NCBI RefSeq assembly: GCF_036850765.1
Contig: NC_089496.1
Span: 105,607,767 to 105,671,766, forward strand
Direction of reading: 5' to 3'
Length of the DNA stretch: 64,000 nt
Source of the DNA: Saccopteryx bilineata
Lineage: Eukaryota > Chordata > Mammalia > Chiroptera > Emballonuridae
Shown piece after piece: positions 1 through 10,020 of the stretch. Under the pieces are notes generated by a model. It saw only the letters and a list, made by a program, of their open reading frames with translations. It was not told the origin of the DNA and searched no databases. Made by a program: the position numbers and the translations under genes. Every line of letters starts with the position of its first letter. The first letter of the stretch is position 1.

Positions 1-640
1 GAGCTCCTCCGAAGCGCTGGCAAGGAGCCGCGGCCCTTTGACGCCCCCTGGAACAGCTGTCACACTCTCTGCTTAACAGGAGGGAGCGGACCAAGCCCGC
101 AGCCGCCATGGCGTCTCTCTAGAATTCAATATGCAACATGATGTGTTCACTGCCTTTCTATTTATTCACTTTTAACTTTTTAAATATTGAGGTTTAGCAC
201 CGTCAGGGGCGTTAAACTGAGTGAATGACCACAAACTGAACCACCTGTGGAACCAGCAGTCAGATCAAGAAACAGAATTTGTTACTTTTGAAACTCCATA
301 CACAGAATTTTCTGGGTTTCAAGACCTCTCCCTCCCCTGTCCCTTTCCAGTCACTGTCCCCTCTCCCCAAAGCCTGACCACTCTCCTGACTTCTGACAGC
401 ATGGGTTCGATTTGCCTGTTTTCATACCAGCCCCACAAAGGAAACCACCTGGGTCCAGCTCAGCATTGTTTGTGAAACTCATCCACTTGGGAGCTAGCTG
501 TCGATTGTTCCTCCTCACTGCTGATGAGCATTCATTGTATTTATTGTTATGGTGACTCTCCAGGTATAATACACGGATACTGGTTTTACCGTTTACTTCT
601 GTGGATACTTTTGAAAATGATAAAGAATAAAATAATAGAC
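1..640 (+). other. possible terminal exon and 3' UTR of an unidentified gene
   Basis: The first ~120 bases are GC-rich and differ from the AT-rich sequence that follows. Frame 2 is open from the window edge to a TAA at 74-76 and frame 1 to a TGA near 148; neither peptide is recognisable. A canonical AATAAA lies at 626-631 and is followed by T/A-rich sequence, as in a 3' UTR end. Against this, 320-560 resembles an old L1 fragment, and AATAAA is common by chance in AT-rich DNA. The sequence before position 1 would decide it. Confidence 0.2.
320..560 (-). repeat. degraded ancient L1 fragment
   Basis: The plus strand reads like the antisense of an old L1 3' region: a C-rich stretch, then words resembling GACTTCTAACA and TTTTGCCTGTTTT, then CATCCA and ATTCATTGTAT motifs in the usual order. 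Divergence is high, consistent with an early mammalian L1M/HAL1 insertion. Subfamily not assigned. Confidence 0.45.
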
Positions 641-1430
641 TTAAATTTTTTTTTAAATTAAATAACAGTACTGGTGGAACTCAGACATGGCAAAAATAGT
701 GAAGATGGTGCATGAATCATTAGGAGGTGGGATTTCAGATCTACTCCTTCAGGGGGATGGAGTTTCTGACCCTGCAACCTTGCCCAGGGTGGGCCGGTGG
801 GAGCCGGATAAACCCAGCCAAGGCCCTTCATTCTCAGCTGTTTCGCAGACCAGGCGCCCTGGTGGGTGTCCCACTCAGAGCTCCCTGATATTTGTTAGAG
901 AGACACAGGAGCCCGTGAAGGACACGTTGTTGGCTCTGGGACCTCTGCCATAACCCGTCTGCAGAGAAAGGGCTGAGCCCACCCTGTCTCGGAGGACACT
1001 GCAGACCTTTCCCAGGAGAAGATAAGACCTTTCTACCTAGGGCCCTGGCAGGGGGCCTCATGCCCCAGGCCTTGGGTTGAGAGAAATAGTTCAGATCTGG
1101 TTTAAACCAAGTGCTGTCTCCAGCTGGAGTTCTTGCAAATCCCTGCTGAGAACCTCCTGGAAATAGCACCTGGCCAAGACCCTCAGGGGCTGGAAGCAAA
1201 GGCTGCCCAGAAGAAACCTGAGCCTCTGCCTTGGGCTCAATTAGGTATACATTTCCACCCTTGTCTCCCAAGGGAGGAAAAGTCATTCATAAACCCTAAG
1301 CCAGAGGTGATACTGACTTGTTTACCTTCAGATAGTGCTTTGGGGGTCCTGTTGATTCATTAATCTTGGAGATCTGAGCACCCAGCAGTTGATGGCTCAC
1401 ACTTAGGAGGCGAAGGAGAAAGGCCTCTGT
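640..1430. other. no recognised feature
   Basis: Unique-looking, moderately GC-rich sequence. Short reading frames overlap on both strands with no recognisable domain or splice-flanked exon. Confidence 0.5.
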
Positions 1431-1434
1431 TCTC

Positions 1435-1640
1435 TCCTGACAAACCCAGACTGGAATCCCAGCTCCCCTGTCCCTTCTGCTGCGTGACCTTTTGCGAGTC
1501 CCTTAACCCCTCTCAACCTCAATTTCCTGGTCTGTAATGGGAGGTAGTACCGTTCTCCTCTCTGGGCAGTGGTGAGAATTACGTGGGCCAGGGCCAGCCA
1601 AGCATTTCCCATCGAAGCTCCGTAAGTGGTGTTAGTTTCC
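1435..1640 (+). repeat. MIR SINE
   Basis: Contains the MIR core words in order: a GCTGCGTGACCTT block, the CCTTAACCCCTCTCAACCTCAATTT block, then the TCTGTAATGGG block and GTGAGAATTA. This tRNA-derived SINE family is shared by all mammals and this copy is a diverged fossil. Confidence 0.75.
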
Positions 1641-1689
1641 GTCTGGAAGAAAAAAGGAACTGGTGGAAATGTCACTGAAGCCATTTGCT

Positions 1690-2315
1690 TGATTTTTTAT
1701 TTTTATTTTTATATTGCGGTATAATTGGCATATACCATTGTGTTAGTTTCGGGTGTACAATATAGTGATTCTGAGTTGGCATTTGCACATTGTAAGGATC
1801 AAGAAAAGATCAAATTGTTAGATTCAGGAAAGTGTGCTGGGATTGTCAGAGTGTAGACGCAGAGACAGGGAGGTAAGGATAGGGACCCTGTAAGGCTAAG
1901 AACAAAGGAAGACAAACGTTTGCATTCCATTGGTTAGAGACCCTTATCAGAAGTTTATGTTTGAAGTTCACCAATGACTTAGACCCAGCCCCTGTTGCTA
2001 TGCTATGTGCAACTCCCTTAGCGAATAAGTAACCGCTATTTTTGCTTCTGTATATGCTTGCTTACTTAGGATATATATAAGGAACTAGCTGTAAGCACCA
2101 GGCTTGGTTCCCATTTGCAGCTCCTACTGAGTACGGTGTCTCCGGACACCAGGGAATTCGCCCCTGTGCAGGTGAAACTGGCCAATAAAGTTACATCTAT
2201 ACCTACCTCTGAAAGTCTCCGACATTTGGTTTTTTTTTATTATACCCGGTGGATGCTTCACACATATTGAGACATGATCATCACAATTAGTTAACACCAT
2301 ACACTGTCACCGAAT
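1690..2315 (-). repeat. L1 3'-UTR fragment split by an LTR
   Basis: Plus-strand 1690-1790 matches the antisense of an L1 3' UTR (TTTATATTGCGGTATAATTG, then GTGTTAGTTTCGGGTGTACA). The match resumes after the LTR at 2261 with TTGAGACATGATCATCACAA and a run ending in CTGTCACC. The two halves were one fragment before the LTR inserted. Confidence 0.7.
1791..2260 (+). repeat. solo LTR of an endogenous retrovirus, 470 bp
   Basis: Begins TGTAAGGATC and ends GGATGCTTCA, giving the TG...CA termini of a retroviral LTR. It is flanked by the 5-bp duplication CACAT (1786-1790 and 2261-2265). Internal landmarks are in the expected order: a TATA-like ATATATATAA at 2071-2080 and a polyadenylation signal AATAAA at 2184-2189. 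No gag, pol or env sequence lies on either side, so this is the product of LTR-LTR recombination. The TSD length suits a class I or III element; the family was not identified. Confidence 0.75.
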
Positions 2316-2499
2316 TTTCTGGCCTCCATCCCTCTTTCAGGCGAACCGCAATTGGAGGGTACCCCAGGTGGCAGTCCATGCCCTCTGTCTTCCGTGTCTC
2401 CCAGGCCCTGCGGAGCTGCCACGTGTGGACTGACTAATGGGGGGGGCGAGCACATGAGAGCGGCGGGGATTGTGATTAGCATTGACAAGCGGCCAATCC

Positions 2500-2600
2500 T
2501 GAGGATGGTCACTGAACCTCTACTTTGCTTCCGTATCTGTAAAATGAGGCAGTTTTATTCAGTGCCTTGGCTCGCAAGATTGTAGAAGGTCAGAAAGAGA
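2500..2600 (+). repeat. MIR fragment
   Basis: Short MIR core: ACTGAACCTC, then TTCCGTATCTGTAAAATGAG, followed by a diverged tail. Only the central part survives. Confidence 0.6.
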
Positions 2601-2714
2601 CTGCATAGGAAAGGCCCAGGGGAACGGACGCGCCCTGGACAGGGGAAGGGGGCTGGTAGCCACCAGCATTGCAGGAGTTTGTAACAACTGGCAGGTTCCG
2701 TTTTGCTCTTTTAA

Positions 2715-3790
2715 CTGCAGCCTCATTTTTTATTCACTTAAATAATTTGACCTACAGTTACATGCATTCTTTTGGGTGTACATTTCTAGTTGTATAGTGC
2801 GTCACCACCACCATGATCAAGATACGGGACCCGTGCACCAAATTATTTCCTCTGACATCTTGGTTGCCAACCTCTCTCCCTGCCCCCGCCCCCTGGCAAC
2901 CGCTGGGCTGTCTTTTTCCTACAATTTTTGCCTTTCCCACACTGTTATATAAATGGAATCAGATAGTATGATTATGTGTAATACAGATGAAATATACATA
3001 GATGTTATATCAACGGAATCGCCTGGTAGATGCAGCTTTTGAGACCTGGCTCCTTTCACTTAGCAACGTGCACTCGAGACCCATCCACGTTGTTGCATCA
3101 TCAACAGTTCATACAGTGCTCTCCTGTATGGAAGTACCACAGGATGTTCACCAGATGAAGGGCATTTGGGTGAGTTCCAGTTTGGGGTGATGATCAAAGA
3201 GACGTTGAAATTTATGTTCTGGGTTTTATGTGAAGCTAAGTTTCATTTAATTTGGGTAAACACCTGGGAGTAGAATTGGTGGGTCGCATGGAAATATTTA
3301 ACTCCATAAGAAACTGTTTCCCCCGCCCCCCTCTCTGGGATGCATGAGAATTCCAGTTGCTCTGCATCCTTACCAACACTTGGCATTGTCCACATTTTTT
3401 CTTCTTAGCTATTTTTTTTTGTGTATTTTTCTGAAGCTGGAAACGGGGAGAGACAGACTCCCGCATGCGCCCGACCGGGAACCACCCGGCACGCCCACCA
3501 GGGGGCGATGCTCTGCCCCTCTGGGGCGTCGCTCTGCCGCGACCAGAGCCACTCTAGCACCTGGGGCAGAGGCCAAGGAGCCATCCCCAGCGCCCGGGCC
3601 ATCTTTGCTCCAATGGAGCCTCGGCTGAGGGAGGGGAAGAGAGAAACAGAGAGAAAGGGGGGGGGTAGAGAAGCAAATGAGCGCTTTTCCTATGTGCCCT
3701 GGACCCGAACCCGGGTCCCCTGCACGCCAGGCCGACGCTCTACCGCTGAGCCAATTTTAATAGGTGTGTATGGACTGATAGTTTATGGTC
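2715..3790 (-). repeat. old L1 (L1ME/HAL1-like) fragment, antisense, split by a SINE
   Basis: The plus strand carries the antisense of an old L1 3' half: a GGTGTACATTTCTAG block, CACCACCACCATGATCAAGATA, CCCCTGGCAACCGCTG, TATAAATGGAATCAGATAGT, CACGTTGTTGCATCATC, and GTTTGGGGTGATGATC followed by GGGTAAACACCTGGGAGTAG. The match continues briefly after the SINE as AATAGGTGTGTATGG (3759-3773). Confidence 0.75.
3412..3754 (-). repeat. bat tRNA-derived SINE, type A
   Basis: The minus strand has the long (~400 bp) bat SINE design: tRNA-like head, a CTTCTCCACCCCTCC linker, and a GC-rich body ending in a GTTTCCAGCTTCAGAAA tail, seen as poly-T on the plus strand. The first ~10 bases of the head are missing, because it stops at CTGAGCCAA. 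It sits inside the L1 fragment. Reading frames on both strands here are SINE sequence, not genes. Confidence 0.9.
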
Positions 3791-4179
3791 AGGGTTTGCC
3801 AGGGCCGCCATAACAAAATACCACAGGTTGAAGGGTTGAAACAACCGAGATTTATTTTCTCATCCTTCCGCAGGCTGGAAGTCTGAGGTCAAGATGTCAA
3901 GAGATTCCTCCTTGGCTTGTAGATGGCTGTCTTCTTCCTCAGTCATTGCATGGGTCCTCCTCTGTCTGTACATATTCCTGGTGTCTCTCCATGGGTCCAA
4001 ATTTCTTATTAGGACATCAATCATTGGATTAGGGCCTTAATACTAATACACCTTAAACACCAGTTTTAATGCAATCATCTCTTTTAAATCCTTATCTCAA
4101 AATATGGTTAAACACTCAAGTACTGAGGGTCAGGGCTTCAACATAGAACTTCGGAAAGGACATAGTTCAGCCCATAACA
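3785..4179 (-). repeat. MaLR (MLT1-type) solo LTR
   Basis: On the minus strand it starts TGTTATGGGCTGAACTATG, the classic MaLR LTR start. It continues through an AAGACGGCCATCTACAAGCC-like block and ends at a TTTGTTATGGCGGCCCTGGC block. The L1 match breaks off just before it. Diverged, with no clear TSD. Confidence 0.7.
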
Positions 4180-4339
4180 GGGCGTGCAGGTACATTTTAG
4201 CCCCAGCATACAGAATAGAAACACAAGTGAGCAAGTGGCCTCCACGTGAGGGTGGTAGAGACAATTCCTTACGTCCATCTGGCTCAGGGTGGGGTCCATC
4301 ACCTTGGGACAAACTGCTGGCTGCATCCTCCGATTGGAG

Positions 4340-4505
4340 GTGTGAGGAAAGTATAGGCAATAGAATCAAACCCCAGCTCCCGTCCCAACTCTGCTGTTTC
4401 CTGGCCACCCGGCCTTGAGTGGCCCACCTCTTGTCTAAGCCACACTTCCATCATCGATACCAGCTGGGAAACTGTAACTGTCGCACAGCGTGATGGCGAG
4501 GAGTT
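4340..4505 (+). repeat. MIR SINE
   Basis: Diverged MIR: AATCAAACCCCAGCTC, CAACTCTGCTGTTTCCTGG, a CTTGAGTGGCCCACCTCTTG block, then CACACTTCCATCATCGATAC. Confidence 0.6.
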
Positions 4506-4935
4506 AAGAGGACTATTTGTGTATAGCCGTTCCACACGCCGAGATGTGTGAGAACTACAACTTCCCTTCCTTTTTCTGATTCATTCACGCTTCTCTTTCG
4601 CTGAGCTGAAGGGAAACCCTTGGCATTTTCCCTACCTCCTGGGGTTGTGTAAAGGTCCAAGTGCTTCATAAATGTCAGCAGTCAGACTGAAAGATTCTTG
4701 GTGAAATTGGCTACTAGAGACACGAATGCGCTTGTAGATTTGTACGAGATTGGAAAACCATCAAGTGCTGTGGAAAGTTAGCCACTGGGGCCATTTGCCA
4801 AAGGTCTCAGATGTCTTCGCCTCCTGCTCTCCCAACGGACTCCCCAAGTTCACCCTCTCCACCTGCCTTTCTCAAGGAAATATGTATACACGCAGTCAGG
4901 ACGAGTGAGACTGTCCTTGCCCTGAAGGAGTCGGC
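4505..4935. other. no recognised feature
   Basis: AT-balanced unique sequence without repeat words, RNA gene signatures or plausible exons. Confidence 0.5.
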
Positions 4936-5285
4936 ATGGACCTGGGGAGACAAGGTGGCAGAGGAAGAAGTGAACAAGAGACAGAACAGTCTTCTCACTC
5001 CCAAAAGCCAAGTCAGGCTGTGCACAAGTCCCAGAGGAGAGTGGCTGAAAGCCTTCCTCCCAAGCAGGGGACAAGAGGAGAGGTGCTCCTTGAGTACTTC
5101 TAGACTGGCGAGGGCATTCCAGGCAGTGGGGGCAACACCAGTGACGCTGGGGAGGAAGGAGGGCGGGCACACCCAGAACCTTTGGCCGGCACGTGGCAAG
5201 GAGGGAGGTGGTGGAGAGGAAGATGAGGAGGAGGCCGTGAGTGGCCTGTGTGCCAGATGGGGGCATCTGAACATCCTTCCTTAGG
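4935..5285 (+). repeat. probable L2-like LINE remnant
   Basis: Carries the words usual in the L2-type repeat, including GAGGGCATTCCAGGCAGTGG after a long purine-rich stretch. Frames of 155-157 codons are open on both strands over the same bases (4807-5284). That reflects purine-rich composition rather than a gene, and no domain is recognisable in either translation. Confidence 0.4.
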
Positions 5286-5343
5286 CAATAAGAAACAATT
5301 CAAAACAACTTTTAAGTAGGAATCTTCCTCATGGAAGTTGAGT

Positions 5344-5728
5344 GGTTTTTTTGTTTTGTTTTGTATTTTTCCAAAGTGAGAAGGGGTGGGTTGACAGACA
5401 GACAGACTCCTACATGCGCCTGACAAGGATCCACCTGGCATGCCCACCAGGGGGGCGATGCTCTGCCCATCTAAGGTGTTGCTCCATTGTGGCCAGAGCC
5501 ATTCTAGCACCTGAGGCGGAGGCCATAGAGCCATCCTCAGTGTCCGGGCCAACTTTGCTCCAATGGAGCTTTGGTTGCAGGAGGGGAAGAGGGAGACAGA
5601 GAGAAAGGAGATGGGGGAGGGGTGGAGAAGCAGATGGGCGCTTCTCCTGTGTGCCCTGACCGGGAATCAAACCTGGGACTTCCACACACCGGGCCGACGC
5701 TCTACCATTGAGCCAACTGGCCTGGGCG
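5344..5728 (-). repeat. bat tRNA-derived SINE, type A
   Basis: Full-length minus-strand copy. Tail at left (poly-T, then TATTTTTCC) and tRNA-like head at right ending CAACTGGCCTGGGC. Flanked by an imperfect duplication containing AAGTTGAGT (5335-5343 and 5730-5738). Confidence 0.92.
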
Positions 5729-6331
5729 AAAGTTGAGTTTTTGAATGAGCACTCCAGCATCTAGGAGGCTTGACTGACGTGGGAAGAGTGCTAGGCAGGT
5801 GGCCCAATGCCAGGTGGGGCTGACACCTGGATCAGAGACGAGAAAGGAGGGGCTGGTCTGGCCTTGGGTAGGGATGGAGAAGGAGAGAAGCACAGAGACC
5901 TGGGCAAGGGCAGTAGCTGGCCTGGGAGGGTGGGAGTGGGTGGAGCCTGAGAGGTTCTTATGTTGTTACATTAGCTTTCTATTGCTGTTGTTACTAATGA
6001 CCACAAATGGGGTAGCTTAAAACATCACGAACATTATTTCTGTAGGATAGGAGTCCAATGCATCTTACTGGGCTAAATGCAAGGTATCACAGGTCTGCTG
6101 AAGGCAAGAATCCATTTCCCTGGTGTTTTCTTCAGCTTCTAGAGGCTGCCCATGTTCTGTGGCCCATGACCCATGCCTTCCTCTGTCTTCAAAGGCAACA
6201 TCTCTCTGCCCTGTCTGTAGTCACAGCTCGCTCTGACCATCATAGCTAGGAAGGGTTCTCTGGTTTTGAGGAATCACGAGATTAGATTGAGCCCACCTGG
6301 ATAATCCAGGTTAATCTCCCCCTCTCAAGGT

Positions 6332-6336
6332 ATTTA

Positions 6337-6377
<41 letters not shown>

Positions 6378-6670
6378 CAGAGACAAAGTCAGAAAGAGGG
6401 ACGGACAGACAGGAAGGGAGAGGGATGAGAAGCATCAACTCTTTGCTGTGACACCTTAGTTGTTCATTGATTGCTTTCTCATATATGCCTTGACTGTGAG
6501 GCTACAGCAGAATGAATGAGCCCTTGCTGGAGCCATTGACCTTGGGTTCAAGCTGGTGAGCCTTGCTCAAACCAGATGAACCTGAGCTCAAGCTGGCGAC
6601 CTGGGGGTTTCAAACCAGGGTTCTCCGCATCCCAGTCTGACACTGTCTACTGTGCCACTGCCTGGTCAGG
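6332..6670 (-). repeat. bat tRNA-derived SINE, type B, with expanded (TG)n
   Basis: Minus-strand copy of the SINE whose head reads CCTGACCAGGCAGTGGC and whose body holds CAACTAAGGTGTCA. Flanked by the 8-bp duplication CTCAAGGT (6324-6331 and 6671-6678) inside the MaLR LTR. On the plus strand a (TG)19 tract (6339-6376) replaces most of the poly-T tail. Confidence 0.92.
6339..6376. repeat. (TG)19 microsatellite
   Basis: Uninterrupted dinucleotide run in the tail of the type B SINE. Such runs commonly grow in SINE tails. Confidence 0.97.
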
Positions 6671-6799
6671 CTCAAGGTTCTTAATTTAAGCACATCTGCA
6701 AATCCTTTGGCCACGAAAGGTGACATTTTCACAGGTTCCAGGTTTTAGGATATGTACATGTTCGGGGGCCGTTATTCTGCCTGCCACATTCATGTGGCC

Positions 6800-7900
6800 A
6801 CAAGCTCCGAATCCAGTAGGAATTCTCCTCCAGCTGTGGCCGATGCCCTCATGCTGAGCCCTTTGCACTCCCAGAGGATTAGACTCAGAATTTCCTGCAC
6901 GGCCCCCTCTTCTCCAAACTCCAGCCCAAGTCCTCCCGTCCGCATCCATCTCTCCATCTCTGTCTCCCTGTAAGTAACGCGAGTCCCTTCTGCTGGGCTC
7001 CTGCCCTCGTCCAGACCTCTCTGCCTCAGCCCACATTCTGTGCCCCAGATTGGCAGCTGGCTATAACCCCCCACATCCTGCTCCCAGCGATTAGCCTTCA
7101 GATGCCTGGAGTGTAGAGTGGACTCTGTGCGGTGAGCCAGGGACAGCCATGCGGGCACCCTCTCCCTGCGCTCAGGCACCCGCACCGCAGAAGGGTGGCC
7201 CTGCCTCCATCCTGCGCAGTGGCTGCCACCTCCCGGGCTCGGCGGACCGGCGTCAGCTCCAGAATTCTCCAGCATGCGAAGAGTTCATAACTAAGGAGAC
7301 TGTTTCCTCAGAATGAGACCAGGACTTCTGTCTGTTCTCCAAGCAAGAGAAAGGAGCACGAGGGGCGAATGGAAGCTACGAGCTCGGCCCGACCTCACCC
7401 TCGGACTGTGTCTGTGCACTGGCTGAGCACAAACGCTCCCTTACCTTGCACCCCCGAGCCTGCCAGGGCCGCATTCCTGGCCCTTGTAGTCAGCTCGGTC
7501 CAAGGAGGCAAAATAAACACGCATAGCGATTCTGCAGGAAAGAGCTGCCCGGGGCATTTGAGCCCAGATTTGATTTGAAGAAATGTGGGAGAAACCAGTG
7601 CACTTTCCCCAAAGTTCCTGTGACCACAGCCTCCAGGGCTGTGAGGTCCAGGACAGGCACAAGTCACTCCTCCAGCACTACCTGCCACTTTGCTCCTTAG
7701 AGACCCTCAGCTCCAAGCAACCAGGTGCTGTCACCACCCGCAAGCCTGGCCTTCTCCCTCCTCCTTGGCTCTGCTCACCCTTCCCCTCCATGCAACTCAA
7801 CCAACCTCCCCCAGGCTGGGCACCAGGACCCAGGGCTGGGTAAGATGCAGGGCCCAGGGGAGGGGCAGGGCCTGGACAGACCAACAGCACACTAGGGCCA
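6800..7900. other. GC-rich unique stretch, no recognised gene
   Basis: Both strands carry open frames of 60-160 codons that overlap each other. None shows a recognisable domain, signal or codon bias. Unannotated exons cannot be excluded without a genome comparison. Confidence 0.45.
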
Positions 7901-8060
7901 AGACGGCTGGCTGTGAGAGGGTGGTGCCCAACCCCTGTGGGGGGAGAGGCAATCAGGGGAGCCTTCCTGAAGGAGGAGAGAGTTCTAGCAGAAGGGGAGG
8001 TTGCCCAAACAGACGGAGTTGGAGTCATTGTAGATGGAGGTGATGAATGGACGGAGGGGA
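7900..8060 (+). repeat. probable L2-like LINE remnant
   Basis: Reads GGAGCCTTCCTGAAGGAGG followed by a purine-rich run and GTTGGAGTCATTGTAGATGG, resembling the conserved 3' region of L2-type repeats. Confidence 0.4.
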
Positions 8061-8178
8061 TGGTCTTGTCCACCTGGAGGAGAGCATTCCCCCTAGGCCT
8101 CCTTACCTTCCTGCCCAGCCCAAATCACACTTACTGCCCGGTGCCTGGCATAGCACTGTGTTCACCTGGCACATCCAG

Positions 8179-8232
8179 ACTGTGTGTATGTGTGTGTGTG
8201 TATGTGTGTGATAGACAGACAGACAGACAGAG
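8179..8232. repeat. compound microsatellite (TG)n / (ACAG)n
   Basis: An imperfect TG/TATG run is followed directly by about five GACA units. Nothing else is supported in the stretch up to 8370. Confidence 0.9.
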
Positions 8233-8369
8233 AAATAGCTCTATAGGCCCCTTCTCCTCTCCGAGCCCCCTTTGCCCCCCCCTCTCCATTACCGCCCGGG
8301 GAACCGATAGAAATGGCTGCCCTGCAGCTCGTCCCTCAAGGCCTCACACGGGTCATGCCTGGGGCCTGG

Positions 8370-8515
8370 GTTCTCAGCTGTGAATGTGGGTAATCATGGC
8401 ATCCTCCTGGGGGAGGTTCTCAGGCCGCAGTATAAAATAACAGACACATGCAAAGCATTTAGTGAGTGCCTGGCACCCAGAAAGGGCTAAAAAGAAAGGT
8501 AGTTATTATTATCCT
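8370..8515 (+). repeat. MIR SINE, 3' portion
   Basis: Shows TTCTCAGCTGTGAATGTGGG, then GCATTTAGTGAGTGCCTGGC and a tail TAGTTATTATTATC, which are the order and spacing of the MIR second half. Confidence 0.7.
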
Positions 8516-8790
8516 TGGTGGTATTCTAGTTTCAGCAGCCACTGTGCCAGGGTGCTGGCTGGCATTCTGGAAGCCCCAGGACACAGTGAGCAAAGCTCCC
8601 ACTTGAGGGCAGATCCCAGGGGTGACCTGCTCAGCGGTGCCACCTCACACTGGTGCCCAGGAGGCCTCGGGTCTTCTGTGAAGTGGCCATCTAACCCCGG
8701 TGCTCTGGGAGCCCTCCTAGGACGGTGATCTGTCCCATGGCTGCCACCCCCCCCCCCCGGCCCCAGCGCAGCTCCCAGACACCCAGCAGG

Positions 8791-9193
8791 CAGCTCCCTG
8801 CTCTGGGCACAGACGCTGGACCCAGGGAGGCTGGCCTCTGGGCCCCGGGGGCCACTTCCTCACTGGCCAGGAGCCTCCCTGCCTCCTCTACGTGCCCACC
8901 TCCAGCGGCAGTAGACACGGCAGCAGTTACACCTGCACCCCCCCCACCCCCGCTCCTGGCAGGTGGGGGTGGCCCCGCTCCGTGGGGAGTTCTCGGGCAC
9001 CTCCCACTTCACTGCTGAGCATCTTTGCCAAACCTGCCCAGCTGAAGATCCGCCAGTTCCTCCAGGGGGCGCTGCAGCAGGCGGGGCCTGGGAGGCGCTG
9101 TGGGCTGGTGGGTGGACGGATGCACCCGGGTCCACACCCTAGCATTGCCCTTGCGAGTCATGAGTCCTCGGGCATGTCACCCAGCCTCTCAGA
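8791..9193 (+). repeat. inverted duplication, arm A (likely source copy)
   Basis: The ~403-bp segment is repeated as its reverse complement at 21797-22199, 12.6 kb away. From 9011 to 9193 I counted about 14 mismatches in about 183 bases. The right edge lies in the middle of a MIR (9145-9330) that runs on intact in this copy but is cut off in arm B, which marks this arm as the likely source. A pyrimidine tract and CAG at 8960-8962 look like a 3' splice site, and the following frame (containing SLLSIFAKPAQLK) is open. Most differences between the arms in that frame change the amino acid, so I do not call a gene. Confidence 0.85.
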
Positions 9194-9335
9194 GCCTCCC
9201 TTCCCCATGGGTAACACTGGGAATATAACAGTATTGCTGTCCACCCGCCCCCGCCCTGAGTTAGTGATCGTGAGAATTGCAGTATGTTTGTCCTTGGCCC
9301 AGTGTCTGGACTGGATCAGGGAGCAATAAATCTTT
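9145..9335 (+). repeat. MIR SINE
   Basis: MIR words in order: a GAGTCCTCGGGCATGTCACC block, CTCTCAGAGCCTCCC, CCCATGGGTAACACTGGG and a GTGAGAATTGC block. It begins inside arm A and continues beyond it. Confidence 0.75.
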
Positions 9336-9354
9336 TCTTAAAAAGACCATGTGA

Positions 9355-9748
9355 GCCCTGGCTGTTGGCTCAGTGGTAGAGCGTCGGCCTGGCTTGCAGG
9401 AGTCCCGGGTTGGATTCTCAGCCAGGACACACAGGAGAAGCGCCCATCTGCTTCTCCACCCCTCCCAATCTCCTTCCTCTCTGTCTCTCTCTTCCCCTCC
9501 GGCAACCAAGGATCCATTGGAGCAAGGTTGGCCCCAGGCACTGAGGATGGCTCTGTGGCCTCTGCCTCAGGCACTAGAATGGCTCTGGTTGCAACAGAGT
9601 GGTGTCCCAGATGGGCAGAGCATCGGCCCCTGGTGGGTGTGCCGGGTGGATCCCGGTCAGGCGCATGCGGGAGTCTGTCTGACTGCCTCGCCATTTCCAA
9701 CTTCAGAAAAATACAAAAAAAAACAAAAACAAAACAAAACAAAAAACC
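9355..9748 (+). repeat. bat tRNA-derived SINE, type A
   Basis: Head GCCCTGGCTGTTGGCTCAG, a diverged internal promoter B box near GGGTTGGATTCTC, the usual CTTCTCCACCCCTCC linker and body, and an A-rich tail with CAAAA units. Flanked by the 8-bp duplication CCATGTGA (9347-9354 and 9749-9756). Overlapping 130-190 codon frames are SINE-derived. Confidence 0.95.
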
Positions 9749-9939
9749 CCATGTGATAGACCAAAGTCACCATGCAAGTGCCAGGGGCAAAGTGCTCAAA
9801 ATGGACCATCTCCTGAACCAGGATACACAGTTGTCATTGCCACTTGGCTTGGGGACCCAGCAGGTGGGAGGAGTGAAACAAGTCACTATCTGTTTCTTCC
9901 AAGGCACTAATAACCATTAGGCTTTTATTTGCTCATTTG

Positions 9940-10020
9940 TTCTCTAGAACAGGAAGAAGCTCCTTGAAGGCAAGGGCCAGGTGTACTTATTCTCTGTTGT
10001 AACATGAATAGACCACTAGA
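9940..10020 (+). repeat. short L2/MIR-like fragment
   Basis: Reads AGCTCCTTGAAGGCAAGGGC and continues as in the L2 3' end. Only about 80 bp is recognisable. Confidence 0.5.

Larger units (their letters stand above)
5990..6795 (-). repeat. MaLR-like LTR, split by a SINE
   Basis: Plus strand begins GCTTTCTATTGCTGTTGTTAC and continues with AAACATCACGAACATTATTT, as in reverse-complement MaLR/MER LTRs. After the SINE it resumes with TTAAGCACATCTGCAAATCC and ends at a GGGCCGTTATTCTGCCTGCC block. Subfamily uncertain. Confidence 0.6.

Noticed and set aside
102..123. Perfect Kozak context ATG (GCCGCCATGG) starting a 4-codon frame
   Set aside because: Ends at TAG after four codons; no evidence that it begins a real transcript's coding region.
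4807..5284. Frames of 155-157 codons open on both strands over the same 470 bases
   Set aside because: Mirror-image openness from purine-rich composition; contains L2-type repeat words and no domain in any frame.
9351..9920. 189-codon plus-strand frame
   Set aside because: Covers a type A SINE and its flanks; repeated elsewhere in the window.
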